Assembly (NCBI RefSeq): GCF_000315625.1 | Contig: NW_005434628.1 | Location: 1-27,543, forward strand | Reading direction: 5' to 3' | Source of the DNA: Guillardia theta CCMP2712 | Taxonomy: Eukaryota; Cryptophyceae; Pyrenomonadales; Geminigeraceae | DNA length: 27,543 nt | Part shown: one piece after another, positions 19,128-27,518 of the stretch | How positions within the stretch are numbered: position 1 is the stretch's first letter | Layout: the number at the start of each line of letters is the position of its first letter | Translations under genes and position numbers: made by a program | The notes under the pieces: generated by a model | What the model was told of the DNA's origin: nothing | The model's input: the letters and a program-made list of their open reading frames with translations, nothing else | Databases searched by the model: none

Positions 19128-20532
19128 GTGCAGCCGGGTACATCTGATGATGAAACATCACATCAGTGGGCAAGAGATGTAGAGTTTTGACAGCGAAAAT
19201 TGCAGGATGAAAACTGACAAACGATTACATCGGGAGAGATACAAGAAAATTGATCACGAAGGAAACGAAGAACAGGAGGGTGCCACGGTGCAGGAGTGAC
19301 TTTTTATGGTGTGCTCTTGCTCACCGCGTGCAAGGTTGGAAAATGTCACATTTTAGCCTCGAGTCCTTGCAGGCCTTACAGGCCATCCGGATCCTCTTCA
19401 TGCTCCTGCCAAGCACATCGAAGCGTCAGTAAATAGGTTAGGGGTCAGTGAGACACATTTGAATGTGTTCGGTTGTTTTTGACAACTGAACAGAGCTGGC
19501 CCAACACACTAACTCAGTTCAGAACTTTTGAGTTTGTGACTGACTCAATACTTTGTGCATGCGTATGCAGTAGGCGGTAAGGTCCAAGTTGTTGTTGACT
19601 GCAATGGTGGTGGTAATGGCGGTGGTGCAGGTGCAGGTGCAGGTGCAGGTGCAGGTGCAGGTGCAGGTGCAGGAGCAGGAGCAGGAGCAGGAGAGAGGGG
19701 AGAGGGGGGAGGGAGAGGGAGAGGGAGAGGTAGAGGTAGAGGTAGAGGTAGAGGTAGAGGGAGAGGGAGAGGGAGAGGGAGAGGTAGAGGTAGAGGTAGA
19801 GGTAGAGGTAGAGGGAGAGAGAGAGGGAGAGGGAGAGGGAGAGAGAGAGAGGGAGAGGGAGAGGGAGCTGGAGCAGGAGCAGGAGCAGGAGCAGGAGGAC
19901 CCGCCTCGGCATCTGGTTAAATCTTTAAGTTGAGAAAAGTTTAAACTATTTCATGAAATTGTGAGTGAAAGTTTGAAATAATGATTAATGCTCGTCTCTA
20001 CTTTCAATGTGGAGCATCCTTCGATTGTGTTCTTCAAAAGAAAAGCATCCCCGATTATTATTTAAATAGTATTTATAGAGCCTCGTGACTGATGACTTAA
20101 CTTTGAGCAAAGTAAGTTTAACTGAACTTTTGAGTAAAGCGATTCTTTATCGACCTTACAAGTTAAATTCCATAACTTTAACCGGCGCAATGCCGGGGCA
20201 ACCGCCGGCGCCGGCAAAGTGTTTTGAATAATTCTAGTCTCTTAATTATGGTCAGTGTGAGGGGTCATGTATAGATAATCCTTGGGTATTGAAGGGGTGG
20301 TGGGTACCCTATCAATTTTAATCGTTCCATTAGATGAATTTATCCGGCAAAATCACCCCTTAATATTCCTGGCTATTCTCCGAAAAGATTGGGGTGGGTA
20401 CATGTTTGAGTCATCAATCAGGGGCGCCGGCCTTTTTGAGAAACACTACTGATCAGCAATATTACTGGGGGGGACCCCACCCTCCTCCGGGATACCCTGA
20501 CAAGCCGCCAGCCGCATCGCATCCTTCCTGGC
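19128..20532. other. Spacer with hairpins, microsatellites and AT-rich DNA
   Basis: No gene is supported. Around 19455-19490 there are two adjacent hairpins (ACACATT/AATGTGT and GTTCGGTTGT/ACAACTGAAC, the second with one mismatch). A GGTGCA/GAGAGG microsatellite occupies 19620-19900. From 19920 to 20360 the DNA is AT-rich, unlike most of the window, and is interrupted by a GC-rich inverted patch (about 20181-20213, ACCGGCGC ... GCCGGCGCCGGC). A GGTGGGTACC word is at 20300. This AT-rich DNA may mark the left edge of the region carrying the recombinase element. Confidence 0.55.
19620..19905 (+). repeat. Compound GGTGCA / GGAGCA / GAGAGG(T/G) microsatellite
   Basis: About seven GGTGCA units pass into GGAGCA, then into long alternating blocks of GAGGTA and GAGGGA-type units, and return to GGAGCA at the end. 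The plus-strand frame encodes only Gly/Ala/Arg repeats and has no other support as a gene. Confidence 0.95.
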
Positions 20533-22698
20533 ATGTCATCGTCGAGCCATGTTTGCTTGTTTGGAACAGAATGCAAGATACCTCCGGCAGAATTAGGAGA
20601 TAGTACTCTCATCCAGTGCACGGCTTGCTCGAAATACTTTCATCACCTTTGCGCTAACCAAATCAATGGTTATGAAGATTGGAGTTGGTGTGGATGCGAA
20701 CTGCCACTCGCGTCTGGAAGAGAGAAGGAGCTTGAAGAAAGACACAATGCAGATGCTGGTGCTGTTCCAGCAGTTCCTATCGGAGAGAGTCCAGCACTCT
20801 CCGATGCTGGGAGTGATAGATCTGATTCTGCAAGTTTGAACGATGCCCCTGCAAGCAGTCAAAATTGGAGGAAGGTAACTGCGGATGTAAAGAACAGGAT
20901 TTTATCCCAAGGTTCCAAGACCAGGTTGGTGATAACGACAAGCTATTTCCTGGTATTTTGAAATGGTTCATTCAATGGGGATCAGTCTCACATATGCACA
21001 GGTACGAATCAGTATCATAGATTTCTGATGTCTTTCCACCGAACTATGTCGGTACCAGCACAAGGCGACGGTGAAGAGTCGGAGGCAGCCAGGAGCTCAA
21101 CGGATTTGTTATCGTGCCGGAGGAGAGTGTGTATAGAAATGGAAAGGCTGGGGATCAAAGCTGATGAGATAGGAACACATTCTGTAAGGAAGGTGAATAA
21201 GCCAAGTTTGTGGTGAATAGTGACTCGAGCTTACTTCCGGTATAGGGCGCTGCCACCTTCTGTGCAAGTGGAAGTACCCAATGCTCACCTGTAGTGGCAC
21301 TTACAGGAACAGCTGGGTGGGCAAATGGAGGGGTTTATGATCGATACTTCAAGTTCGAGGCAGCAGGTAGAATTTTGCTAAGTTAGTGACATTTGAAATG
21401 AGTTATATGCTCGCAGGGGATGCTTTTGTTGGAAGGACAGCGGCAGGATTGCGCATCGATTCTGAAGAATTTGCTATCCTTCCACCTCACTTTGGTCCTC
21501 AGCAAGACAGTTATGTCAGCGACGCAGTTCAATCGTGCTTCCCACACATCAGGCAGGAATTTCGAGGTGTAGCAGAACATGCTCTCGCGAGCTTGGTTTA
21601 TCATTGGGACTATTTGAAGACTCGATTAGACGAGCATCACCTGATGTGGAGCTGTGCATTGGTTCGAACAGAAGGGATGCTGGATGAATTGAAGCGTCGA
21701 GTGAAGTGTGGGTTGCCTGGTGACCCGGGCATCGAAATGAGAAGTACTGGTTGCCCCCCTCATGTCATGCAGAACTTGCATTACAAGATGATTGCACAGG
21801 AGGTCAGACGACTCAAGGAGGAAATAAGCAAAATGAAGAAACGCCTCAGGAAGATTGACGGAAATGTTCGTGCTACCAAACGTCGCCGTCAAACTCACAG
21901 CGATATAGAAGAGGAAAGTGAGTTGCAAGGAATTGACAGTGGCGACAGTGACAGTGGCAGTGACAGTGGCAGTGGCAGTGGCAGTGGCAGTGGCAGTGGC
22001 AGTGGCAGTGGCAGTGGCAGTGAGCGAGCTGCCGCGATGATGGGGGACGATGTTCGCCATCGCCAGATAATGAAGGCCTTCGATAGGATGGATAAAAAGA
22101 TCGACAACATGATGGGGCGGGGTATGACAAATAATTTTACCAGATCTCCTGAGCATCAACAGGCAAATGAAGATACGATGACGGGGCGGGATGGCTCCGC
22201 AAGTGAGGATGAACATTCTGCACATGACATGGGAATTTCAACTTGGAAAGATGCAAACGTGTCACCGGGTTTCAACGTCACCAAACATTTTGGAACGTGG
22301 GAGAACGCATGGATTGCATGGCATTTTGGTGACACTGTGAAGAAACATCCTGCTTTGAAGGAATTGAGCAGAGCGCATATGGAAACCAAAGAAGAAGGAA
22401 GGAGATTTAGCGACTTGACCGTTCTTGTCGAAATTTTTGAAAGGTTCGTGAGGAGGGAAATCATGGAATCAGAGAACAGAGTGATGCAGAACTTGAACGG
22501 TGGAGAAGTTTTGTAGCAAGGCCAACACTGGCTGAAGCTCAACATTGGTTCAAAACATATGACAAAGGCTTTTTCAAATTGGTGAGTTCTAAGTCGAAGG
22601 CACGTACGAGGAGACAAGGACAATTGAAATGGACAACTTATGTTAGAAAAATGCGACAATGGAAGAAAAGTGATCTCAATGCATTTTTAAATCGTTGA
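20533..22698 (+). mobile_element. Crypton-type tyrosine recombinase gene with N-terminal PHD-like finger
   Basis: The C-terminal half is the catalytic part of a Crypton-like tyrosine recombinase. LFPG joins NQYHRF across an intron (20953-21001). THSVRK joins GAATFCASGST across 21193-21245, forming the H-x-x-R box. GWANGGVYDRYFKFEAA supplies the W and the presumed nucleophilic Tyr, and joins GDAFVGRTAAGL across 21367-21416. A coiled coil (VRRLKEEISKMKKRLRKI), a Ser-Gly repeat and a conserved-looking C-terminus follow; a 32-nt intron (22448-22479) would carry the frame to the stop at 22698. N-terminally there is a PHD-like finger (IQCTACSKYFHHLCAN) from the ATG at 20533. The reading frame changes between about 20830 and 20905, so an intron or a frameshift lies there. 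The box-I arginine region expected well upstream of LFPG is absent, so catalytic activity is doubtful and a domesticated or chimeric gene is possible. Confidence 0.75.
21938..22021 (+). repeat. AGTGGC/AGTGAC hexamer repeat encoding a Ser-Gly/Ser-Asp linker
   Basis: About 14 hexamer units lie in frame inside the last large exon of the recombinase gene and encode (Ser-Gly/Ser-Asp)n. The repeat separates the coiled coil from the C-terminal domain. Both the hexamer and its reverse complement keep all frames open, which creates spurious open frames on the other strand. Confidence 0.95.
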
Positions 22699-22708
22699 TC
22701 ATCCATGT

Positions 22709-22714
22709 AATAAA
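22709..22714 (+). promoter_or_regulatory. AATAAA polyadenylation signal
   Basis: AATAAA (in TGTAATAAAG) lies 11 bases after the spliced stop of the recombinase gene. This supports both the strand and the final exon of that model. Confidence 0.55.
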
Positions 22715-23639
22715 GAAAAAGATTCATAGCACTGCAATATAATCTTGTTGAAGAAGATGAGAGTTGAAGGATGCAGCAAGACTCTCAAACGAAATTGTTC
22801 TAAGTGTTTTTCACTCTGAGGCGGACTTGTGAGGTTGAAAGGTCATCGAACCCCCCTTCGCCCCCGGGGGTGGTCCAATTATGTGGTGAACAATAAAAAT
22901 GACAGAAAACCTTCAGAGTTTAAAGAAAGTATATAGTGTGCCGGCCAAAGTCTTGGAAAGCTAAATAGAAGCCTTCTGTGTGACCAACGTCAGAGTCAGG
23001 CTTCAAGTTCACGAAGTTCCGAACTCGGAAGTTCCGGGCCACCCGGTGACCCGCTGAGCCTGGTATCTATGAAAGAGATCGGAGACGGTACTCGTCGCAA
23101 CCGTCAATTCGGGCAGGCTACCTTCCCGGCGCCGCGGGGCCCGGGGTCTCGGATCGGGCCGCCGGCCCGGCGGGCCGGGGCTCGAGTATTCAATCATGGC
23201 ACTGCACTCAGTGCGGCATCATGGGGGCTGCCAGGCTGAGTGTGACACCATGACACTGTGACAGTCAGCCGGGCACGCAGCCGCGGGGTGCGGGCCACCC
23301 CCGGTTGATCGGACCATTGACTGTCGGAACAGTTCGGAACCCGTGATCGGACCGTACTATACTGGGCCCGAGTCACTCCAGCTGAGCCCGGCTGGCCCTG
23401 AGCCTGCCGCCGCAAGCGCCGCCGTGCAGGCCGGAAGGGCCAAGCAACAAGCAGAAAGGGCCAAGCAACACTGACGGTCGCTTGGAGCAATGCCCAAGGA
23501 TCGGACCCAGTCAGCCTGGGGGGAGCAACTGAAGCAGGCGAGCCGCGCGCGGATCCGAGACCATCGAGTGCCAGTGAGCAATGATGTCCGCCAGATACCA
23601 GGGGAAACTGGCCCTGGGTGTCAGGATCGGATGCAGAGT
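22715..23639. repeat. GC-rich repeat zone left of the nested repeats
   Basis: After about 150 bases of AT-rich sequence there is a CCCCCGGGGGTGGTCC patch (about 22861-22876) similar to one at about 13864-13876. From 23000 on, GCCGG/GGGCC-rich DNA contains short internal repeats (for example ATCGGACC near 23308 and 23344, and TGACAC/TGACAG words at 23238-23268). Open frames run through on both strands because stop codons are rare at this composition. Their translations are Arg/Pro/Gly/Ser-rich with no recognisable domain, so I call no gene. Confidence 0.55.
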
Positions 23640-24000
23640 ACCGTCGGTCGAGATGGCCGCGGACGGAGAAAGGGCAGCCGCCGACAAGGTCGGAGCCGGC
23701 GCTGCCGCCGGGGGTCCGCCTGGGGCAGCGGACGGAGGGAGTCAGCGGTAGCCGAGTCAGCGGTAGCCGCCCGTGACGGCGGCGACGCCGCAGCAATGCT
23801 CAAGGACCGGCGTGAAACGACCGATGCCGGGGAGGAAGCAGGCGAGCTCGGACCAGCAGCAAGCACCCCAGTGGTGTCGAGCTCTCCGGAGGCACCCGAC
23901 GTCCGACAGTGAGGGACGGAGACGCTTCGCCAGCTCCGCGCCGATCGTCGGCGCCACCGTCTGGATGTTTCCCCCATCGGAGTCGGAGACCTCCGGCGAA
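23640..24000 (+). repeat. GC-rich repeat blocks, left set
   Basis: Three blocks here recur elsewhere. Block 23655-23722 (GGAGAAAGGGCAGCCGCCGA...) has a direct copy at 24594-24651 and an inverted copy at 27211-27266. Block 23740-23813 (GTCAGCGGTAGCCG...CAATGCTCAAGGACCGG) has an inverted copy at 24133-24221. Block 23916-24000 (CTGGATGTTTCCCCCATCGG...) has an inverted copy at 24502-24595. The copies are diverged but easy to align by eye. Confidence 0.75.
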
Positions 24001-24045
24001 TAAATCCTATGACTCCTCTACTCTATAGCTGCTTGTCGGCAGTGT

Positions 24046-24118
24046 TCTGCTTGAGGCAGAGTTTGAGGCACTTTTTACCTTCTGCTTGTTCCTGCTTTGT
24101 TTTGCTTGAGGCACTTTT
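24046..24118 (+). repeat. Short repeat family A, rearranged/partial copy
   Basis: Contains TTGAGGCACTTTTTACCTTC followed directly by CTTGTTCCTGCTTTG...TTGCTTGAGGCACTTTT. The 3' part of one unit is thus joined to the middle of another. The unit is the same as the complete copy at 25810-25884. Confidence 0.75.
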
Positions 24119-24245
24119 CCGGGCCGTTCACACCGGTCCTTGGGCATTGCTGCGGCGTCGCCGCCGTCACGGGCGGCTACCGCTGACTCGGCTACCGCTG
24201 ACTCGGCTACCGCTGACTCGGAGGCTAGCGAGGAGGACTACCTCG

Positions 24246-24319
24246 TTTTTACCTTCTGCCAGTAAATCCATTGTCCTTCCTGCCAGACAGACAATGAATG
24301 TACTGGCAGAAGGTAAAAA
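24246..24319. repeat. Foldback made from family A 3' ends
   Basis: The arm 24246-24264 (TTTTTACCTTCTGCCAGTA) is the exact reverse complement of 24301-24319. The 36-base loop includes a second short inverted repeat (CATTGTC/GACAATG). Both arms equal the 3' part of repeat family A, so two copies appear to have met head to head. Confidence 0.85.
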
Positions 24320-24320
24320 G

Positions 24321-24393
24321 CCTGCCAGGAGGTTTAGCTTGTTCCTGCTTTGTTTTGCTTGAGGCACTTTTACAGGCTTCTGCCAGTAAATCC
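24321..24393 (+). repeat. Short repeat family A, copy 2
   Basis: Starts CCTGCCAGGAGGTTTAGCTT, continues GTTCCTGCTTTGTTTTGCTT and GAGGCACTTTT, and ends CTGCCAGTAAATCC. It matches the inserted copy in the reverse-transcriptase pseudogene, except in the GGAGGTTTAG segment and a small change before the 3' end. Confidence 0.85.
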
Positions 24394-24411
24394 ATCTTAC
24401 TGCGCTGTGTG

Positions 24412-24478
24412 CCTGGAGGTTTAGCTTGTTCCTGCTTTGTTTTGCTTGAGGCACTTTTTACCTTCTGCCAGTAAATCC
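24412..24478 (+). repeat. Short repeat family A, copy 3
   Basis: A direct repeat of copy 2 only about 18 bases downstream, ending CTTTTTACCTTCTGCCAGTA then AATCC. It is preceded by GCGCTGTGTG, which also precedes the inverted copy at 24862-24929 when that copy is read on its own strand. Confidence 0.85.
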
Positions 24479-24501
24479 TTTGTCTCGACCGAGGAGGAGT
24501 C

Positions 24502-24718
24502 TTCGCCGGAGGTCTCCGACTCCGATGGGGGAAACATCCAGCCTGAGTGGCGCCGACGACCGGCGCGGACAGTGAGCTGGCCAGGCGTCTCCGAGAAAGG
24601 GCACTGGGGCAGACGCCGACAAGGAGCCGGCGTTGCCCGGGGGTCCGCCTGAGGGGACGTCCGAGATAAAACCCCTTAGACGCGATACACGGAGGCATCC
24701 GACTGACCACTGTCAGTC
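24502..24718 (-). repeat. GC-rich repeat blocks, inverted set
   Basis: 24502-24595 is the inverted partner of 23916-24000. 24672-24718 (CCCCTTAGACGCGATACACG...) is the inverted partner of 27297-27340. Between them, 24594-24651 is a direct copy of 23655-23722, so the blocks have been shuffled rather than duplicated as a unit. Confidence 0.75.
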
Positions 24719-24787
24719 AGTCGAGCCAAACCTCCGAGGCTCCTAGCGACTGTTGTTTGGCCCTCCCTGCCAGTAAATCCACTACTC

Positions 24788-24855
24788 CCTGCTTGTCTGC
24801 GCGGCTTCGCGCGCACCGTGCGGCTGGCGGTGACGGGTCTGAGGACAGTTGCTGG
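24788..24855 (+). repeat. Repeat family B, diverged partial copy
   Basis: GCTTGTCTGCGCGGCTTCGC and GACAGTTGCTGG match the family B sequence read from 25039 back to 24975 on the minus strand. With that copy it forms a long imperfect foldback around a family A unit. Confidence 0.7.
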
Positions 24856-24861
24856 TAAGTC

Positions 24862-24929
24862 CGATTTACTGGCAGAAGGTAAAAAGTGCCTCAAGCAAAA
24901 CAAAGCAGGATCAAGCTAAACCTCCTGGC
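24862..24929 (-). repeat. Short repeat family A, copy 4 (inverted)
   Basis: Reads on the minus strand as CCAGGAGGTTTAGCTTG, ATCCTGCTTTGTTTTGCTTG, AGGCACTTTTTACCTTCTG and CCAGTAAATC. It is oriented opposite to copies 2, 3 and 5. Confidence 0.85.
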
Positions 24930-24937
24930 ACACAGCG

Positions 24938-25074
24938 CACACAAAACACAAGCCCGAAAAGAACCAGCGCTGCTGGCAACTGTCAGCAGACCCGGCATCG
25001 CCAGCCCAAGCGCGAAGCCGCGCAGACAAGCAGCCGAAGGGTCAAGCAATCAAGCAACAAGCAGCAGGAGCATG
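24938..25074 (-). repeat. Repeat family B, left inverted copy
   Basis: Read on the minus strand this begins CTGCTGCTTGTTGCTTGATT and includes GGCTTCGCGCTTGGGCTGGC and GGTTCTTTTCGGGCTTGTG. It is about 90% identical by eye to 27355-27488 on the plus strand, and the two copies flank the reverse-transcriptase remnant. Confidence 0.85.
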
Positions 25075-25106
25075 CAGAAGGAACACAAGCCGGGGATTTA
25101 CTGGCC

Positions 25107-27205
25107 GAGGAGGCAGATTTATTCCCCTCTCCAAGGGAGCTGATAAACCTGGTCTCCGGCCAATTGTCATCGGTTCTGCACACCGTCGACTCGCGACGAA
25201 GCTTGCTTTGGCAGCGATTCGCTCATTTCTTGACCAGCACTTCCTCTCGTCTCACCCTCGAGCGATTCAGTTCGGGCTCGATCGAGACGGCTGTCTGAAG
25301 TTCTCGCAAACCGCGTCAGCGCTCCTGCCCCTTCACGCTCGCGGTGATGATGAGGATGTTGCCAACCCCACAGTGCTGGTGAGTTTGGATGCAAACTGAG
25401 AACGCCTTCAACTCCCTCGACCGCCAGGCTCTCTTCGATGCAATCGAGGGACGTGCGAGTCGCGACTACTTTGATGGGAGCATCACTGAAGGCGCAAGCT
25501 TGCCCTCTTGCGAGCATCTCCGTTTGTTCGCCTCCTACCTCTCCAGCTACTATGGAGACTCTGCTGACCTTCGACTCTTTCACAAAAGTCAGTCAGCCTC
25601 CGTTCAGTGTACCTCGGGCGTCTGTCAGGGCGATGTCCCCTCCAGCGTGTTTTTCTGCCACAGTATCCACCCCCTGCTCCTCCATATCGCAGAGCTTTTT
25701 CCCTCTGTTCCGAAGTTCGAGTCTTGGCCTATGCTGACAACGTCGTGCTTGTCGGTCCACTCGAGGATGCCGTTGCAGCTACGTCCGCTATGAAGAAGTA
25801 CATGGTGGCCCTGCCGGTTCAGCTTGTTCCTGCTTTGTTTTGCTTGAGGCACTTTTTATCTTCTGCCAGTAAATCCTATATACCTGGTGGCTGATCTGAA
25901 GCTAGAGATTCAACCTCGCGAGTCGAAAGTTTACATCCCCTCCTGGCATCAACACCCTGATCTCTCGCAGCTGAAGAAGAGCCTTAAGCGCCGTCTCAAG
26001 ACTCAACTTCTTCACTTCGAGGTCGTCACTGGCGGGATTACACTTGGCGGCCTGCCTATCGGCACGGATGGATTTCATGCTAGTCAGCTCCGAGCGAAGG
26101 TCTCTACCCTCAACGAAGAGCTCTCAAAGCTCGGGCTCGTCCAGCATGGCTTCATGTTCAAGACGCTGGTGAGGGCGAGCCAACCCCGATGATCTACCTC
26201 GATAGCATTGCAGTAATTAACATCTCCAGAAGCTGCGCTTCTTCCTCCAGGGGTCATCTCCGTTTCTCCCGCGGGTCCAATCACAGATTCGTCGCTTTGA
26301 CCTCTCTGTCCACCTGGCGCTTGAGAAATACCACCGCTGGCCTTCCTCGCAGTACCTCGCCGCGCATCCCGACCTGCTAGAGTTTGCGAGGTTCAAGCGG
26401 GAGCTTCCGCATAGTCGGGGAGGGGACGAGTTCACGCCCTCTGAGGGTCTACACCCCGCTGTTTACTATACGGCTATCGCTCGCTTCCTCGCTTGGTACT
26501 CTGACCAGCCCATGTCCCGGACCTTGCCCTCTCCTCATAGCCTGGACGTTCACTGCTCGAGATCTCTCCGTGCCCAGAAGCATCCTCTGGCGACCTTCTT
26601 CGTTGAGGCGCACGACTTCGTTCATAATGCTGGAGCGATCCTCTACCGTCGTGTCAAGGCTCCTGCACCGGCTGCAGATGGCGCGGCGATCCCACCTGCC
26701 CCGGCTGCTGTGCCTGATGACGCAGGACGCCCCCCGGCATCTGTGGTACACATCCCTGGTTTGCGCGCTCTCGTCGACTCGTCTCATGAGCACTTCATTC
26801 CTCCCCCTGCGCAGCGAAATGTGACCCCTCTTGTCATGCGCGTCTTCCCTCGCCATGTGCATGCTCGCGCTGCGCTGACCGATCAGCAGCGTGATATCCT
26901 CACCTTGCACAGCCGCAGGACACACTCGCTCAAGTCGCAGGATAGGGTCTTGCAGTCTACCATCTTCGCTCATTTTCCTGAGCGAGACCTGAGCCACTCT
27001 CCGATGCGAGTCTCGAGCTACTACCCCCTCAAGGCCTTCCCGCACCGCTATGCTCAGATGCTCGACTGCTATCTCCATGGCATGCCGATCTGCCAGTGTC
27101 CGACGGAATGTGATGGATGTCAGCGCGAGCTCGATCCCTCCGTTGCTGCACATCATCTCCAGACCTGCAAACGCCGATCCTCCAAGCTTCCCACGGCGCA
27201 TGACA
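25107..27205 (+). pseudogene. 5'-truncated, frameshifted LINE-type reverse transcriptase
   Basis: Reverse-transcriptase landmarks are spread over several frames: LSKGADKPGLRPIVIGSA (from about 25128), VSLDA followed by a frame change into NAFNSLDRQ (about 25390), SGVCQGDVPSSVFFC (about 25615), and, after another shift, VLAYADNVVLVG (about 25722). Then come a 75-bp insertion (25810-25884), the remaining thumb-like region, at least one more shift near 26200, and a long C-terminal frame. That frame ends in a Cys/His cluster (27091-27167, CQCPTECDGC then HHLQTC), as in several LINE-like elements of protists. No endonuclease domain lies upstream; the coding sequence begins abruptly next to repeat family B. 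The catalytic YADD is YADN, so the copy would be inactive even without the frameshifts. It is clearly a dead transposable-element remnant. Confidence 0.85.
25803..25891 (+). mobile_element. Family A copy 5 inserted with 7-bp flanking direct repeats
   Basis: A 75-bp family A unit (25810-25884, from CCTGCCGGTTCAGC to AAATCCTATATACC) lies between two copies of TGGTGGC (25803-25809 and 25885-25891). Taking out the unit plus one 7-mer (82 bases) rejoins the reverse-transcriptase frame exactly. The 7-mer is therefore very likely a target-site duplication, and the unit a mobile insertion. It has no open frame and no obvious terminal inverted repeats. Confidence 0.85.
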
Positions 27206-27210
27206 GGCGG

Positions 27211-27340
27211 ACACCCGGGCAGCGCCGGCTCCTTGTCGGCGGCTGCCCTTTCTCCGTCCGCGGCCGCCCGCTTTGTGGCGGCAGCGGACGTCTCGACTGA
27301 CAGTGGTCAGTCGGCTGCCTCCGGGTATCGCGTCTAAGGG
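27211..27340 (-). repeat. GC-rich repeat blocks, right inverted set
   Basis: 27211-27266 is the inverted partner of 23655-23722 and 24594-24651 (GGCTCCTTGTCGGCGGCTGC). 27297-27340 (CAGTGGTCAGTCGGCTGCCT ... GCGTCTAAGGG) is the inverted partner of 24672-24718. They overlap the end of the long open frame, so that frame's last 30 or so residues are repeat, not protein. Confidence 0.75.
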
Positions 27341-27354
27341 ATGTTATTCCTCCT

Positions 27355-27488
27355 GCATGCTCCTGCTGCTTGTTGCTTGATTGCTTGACCCTTAGGCTGC
27401 TTGTCGGCGCGGCTTCGCGCTTGGGCTGGCGATGCCGCGTCTGGGTGCCAGCAGTGCTGGTTCTTTTCGGGCTTGTGTTTTGTGTGTG
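27355..27488 (+). repeat. Repeat family B, right copy
   Basis: The plus-strand partner of 24938-25074: it shares TGCTTGTTGCTTGATTGCTT, GACCCTTAGGCTGCTTGTC, CGCGGCTTCGCGCTTGGGCT and TTCTTTTCGGGCTTGTGTTT. It is followed within about 30 bases by another family A start. Confidence 0.85.
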
Positions 27489-27518
27489 TTTGTGCAGCTT
27501 CTCGCTGTGGACTGTGTA

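Noticed and set aside
19555-19933. Gly/Ala/Arg- and Val/Glu-rich open frames on the plus strand and Leu/Ser frame on the minus strand
   Set aside because: They come entirely from a hexamer microsatellite that stays open in all frames.
23194-23796. 200-codon minus-strand frame and overlapping plus-strand frames in the GC-rich zone
   Set aside because: The sequence consists of blocks that recur in both orientations in the same region. Stop codons are rare at this GC content and the translations have no recognisable domain.
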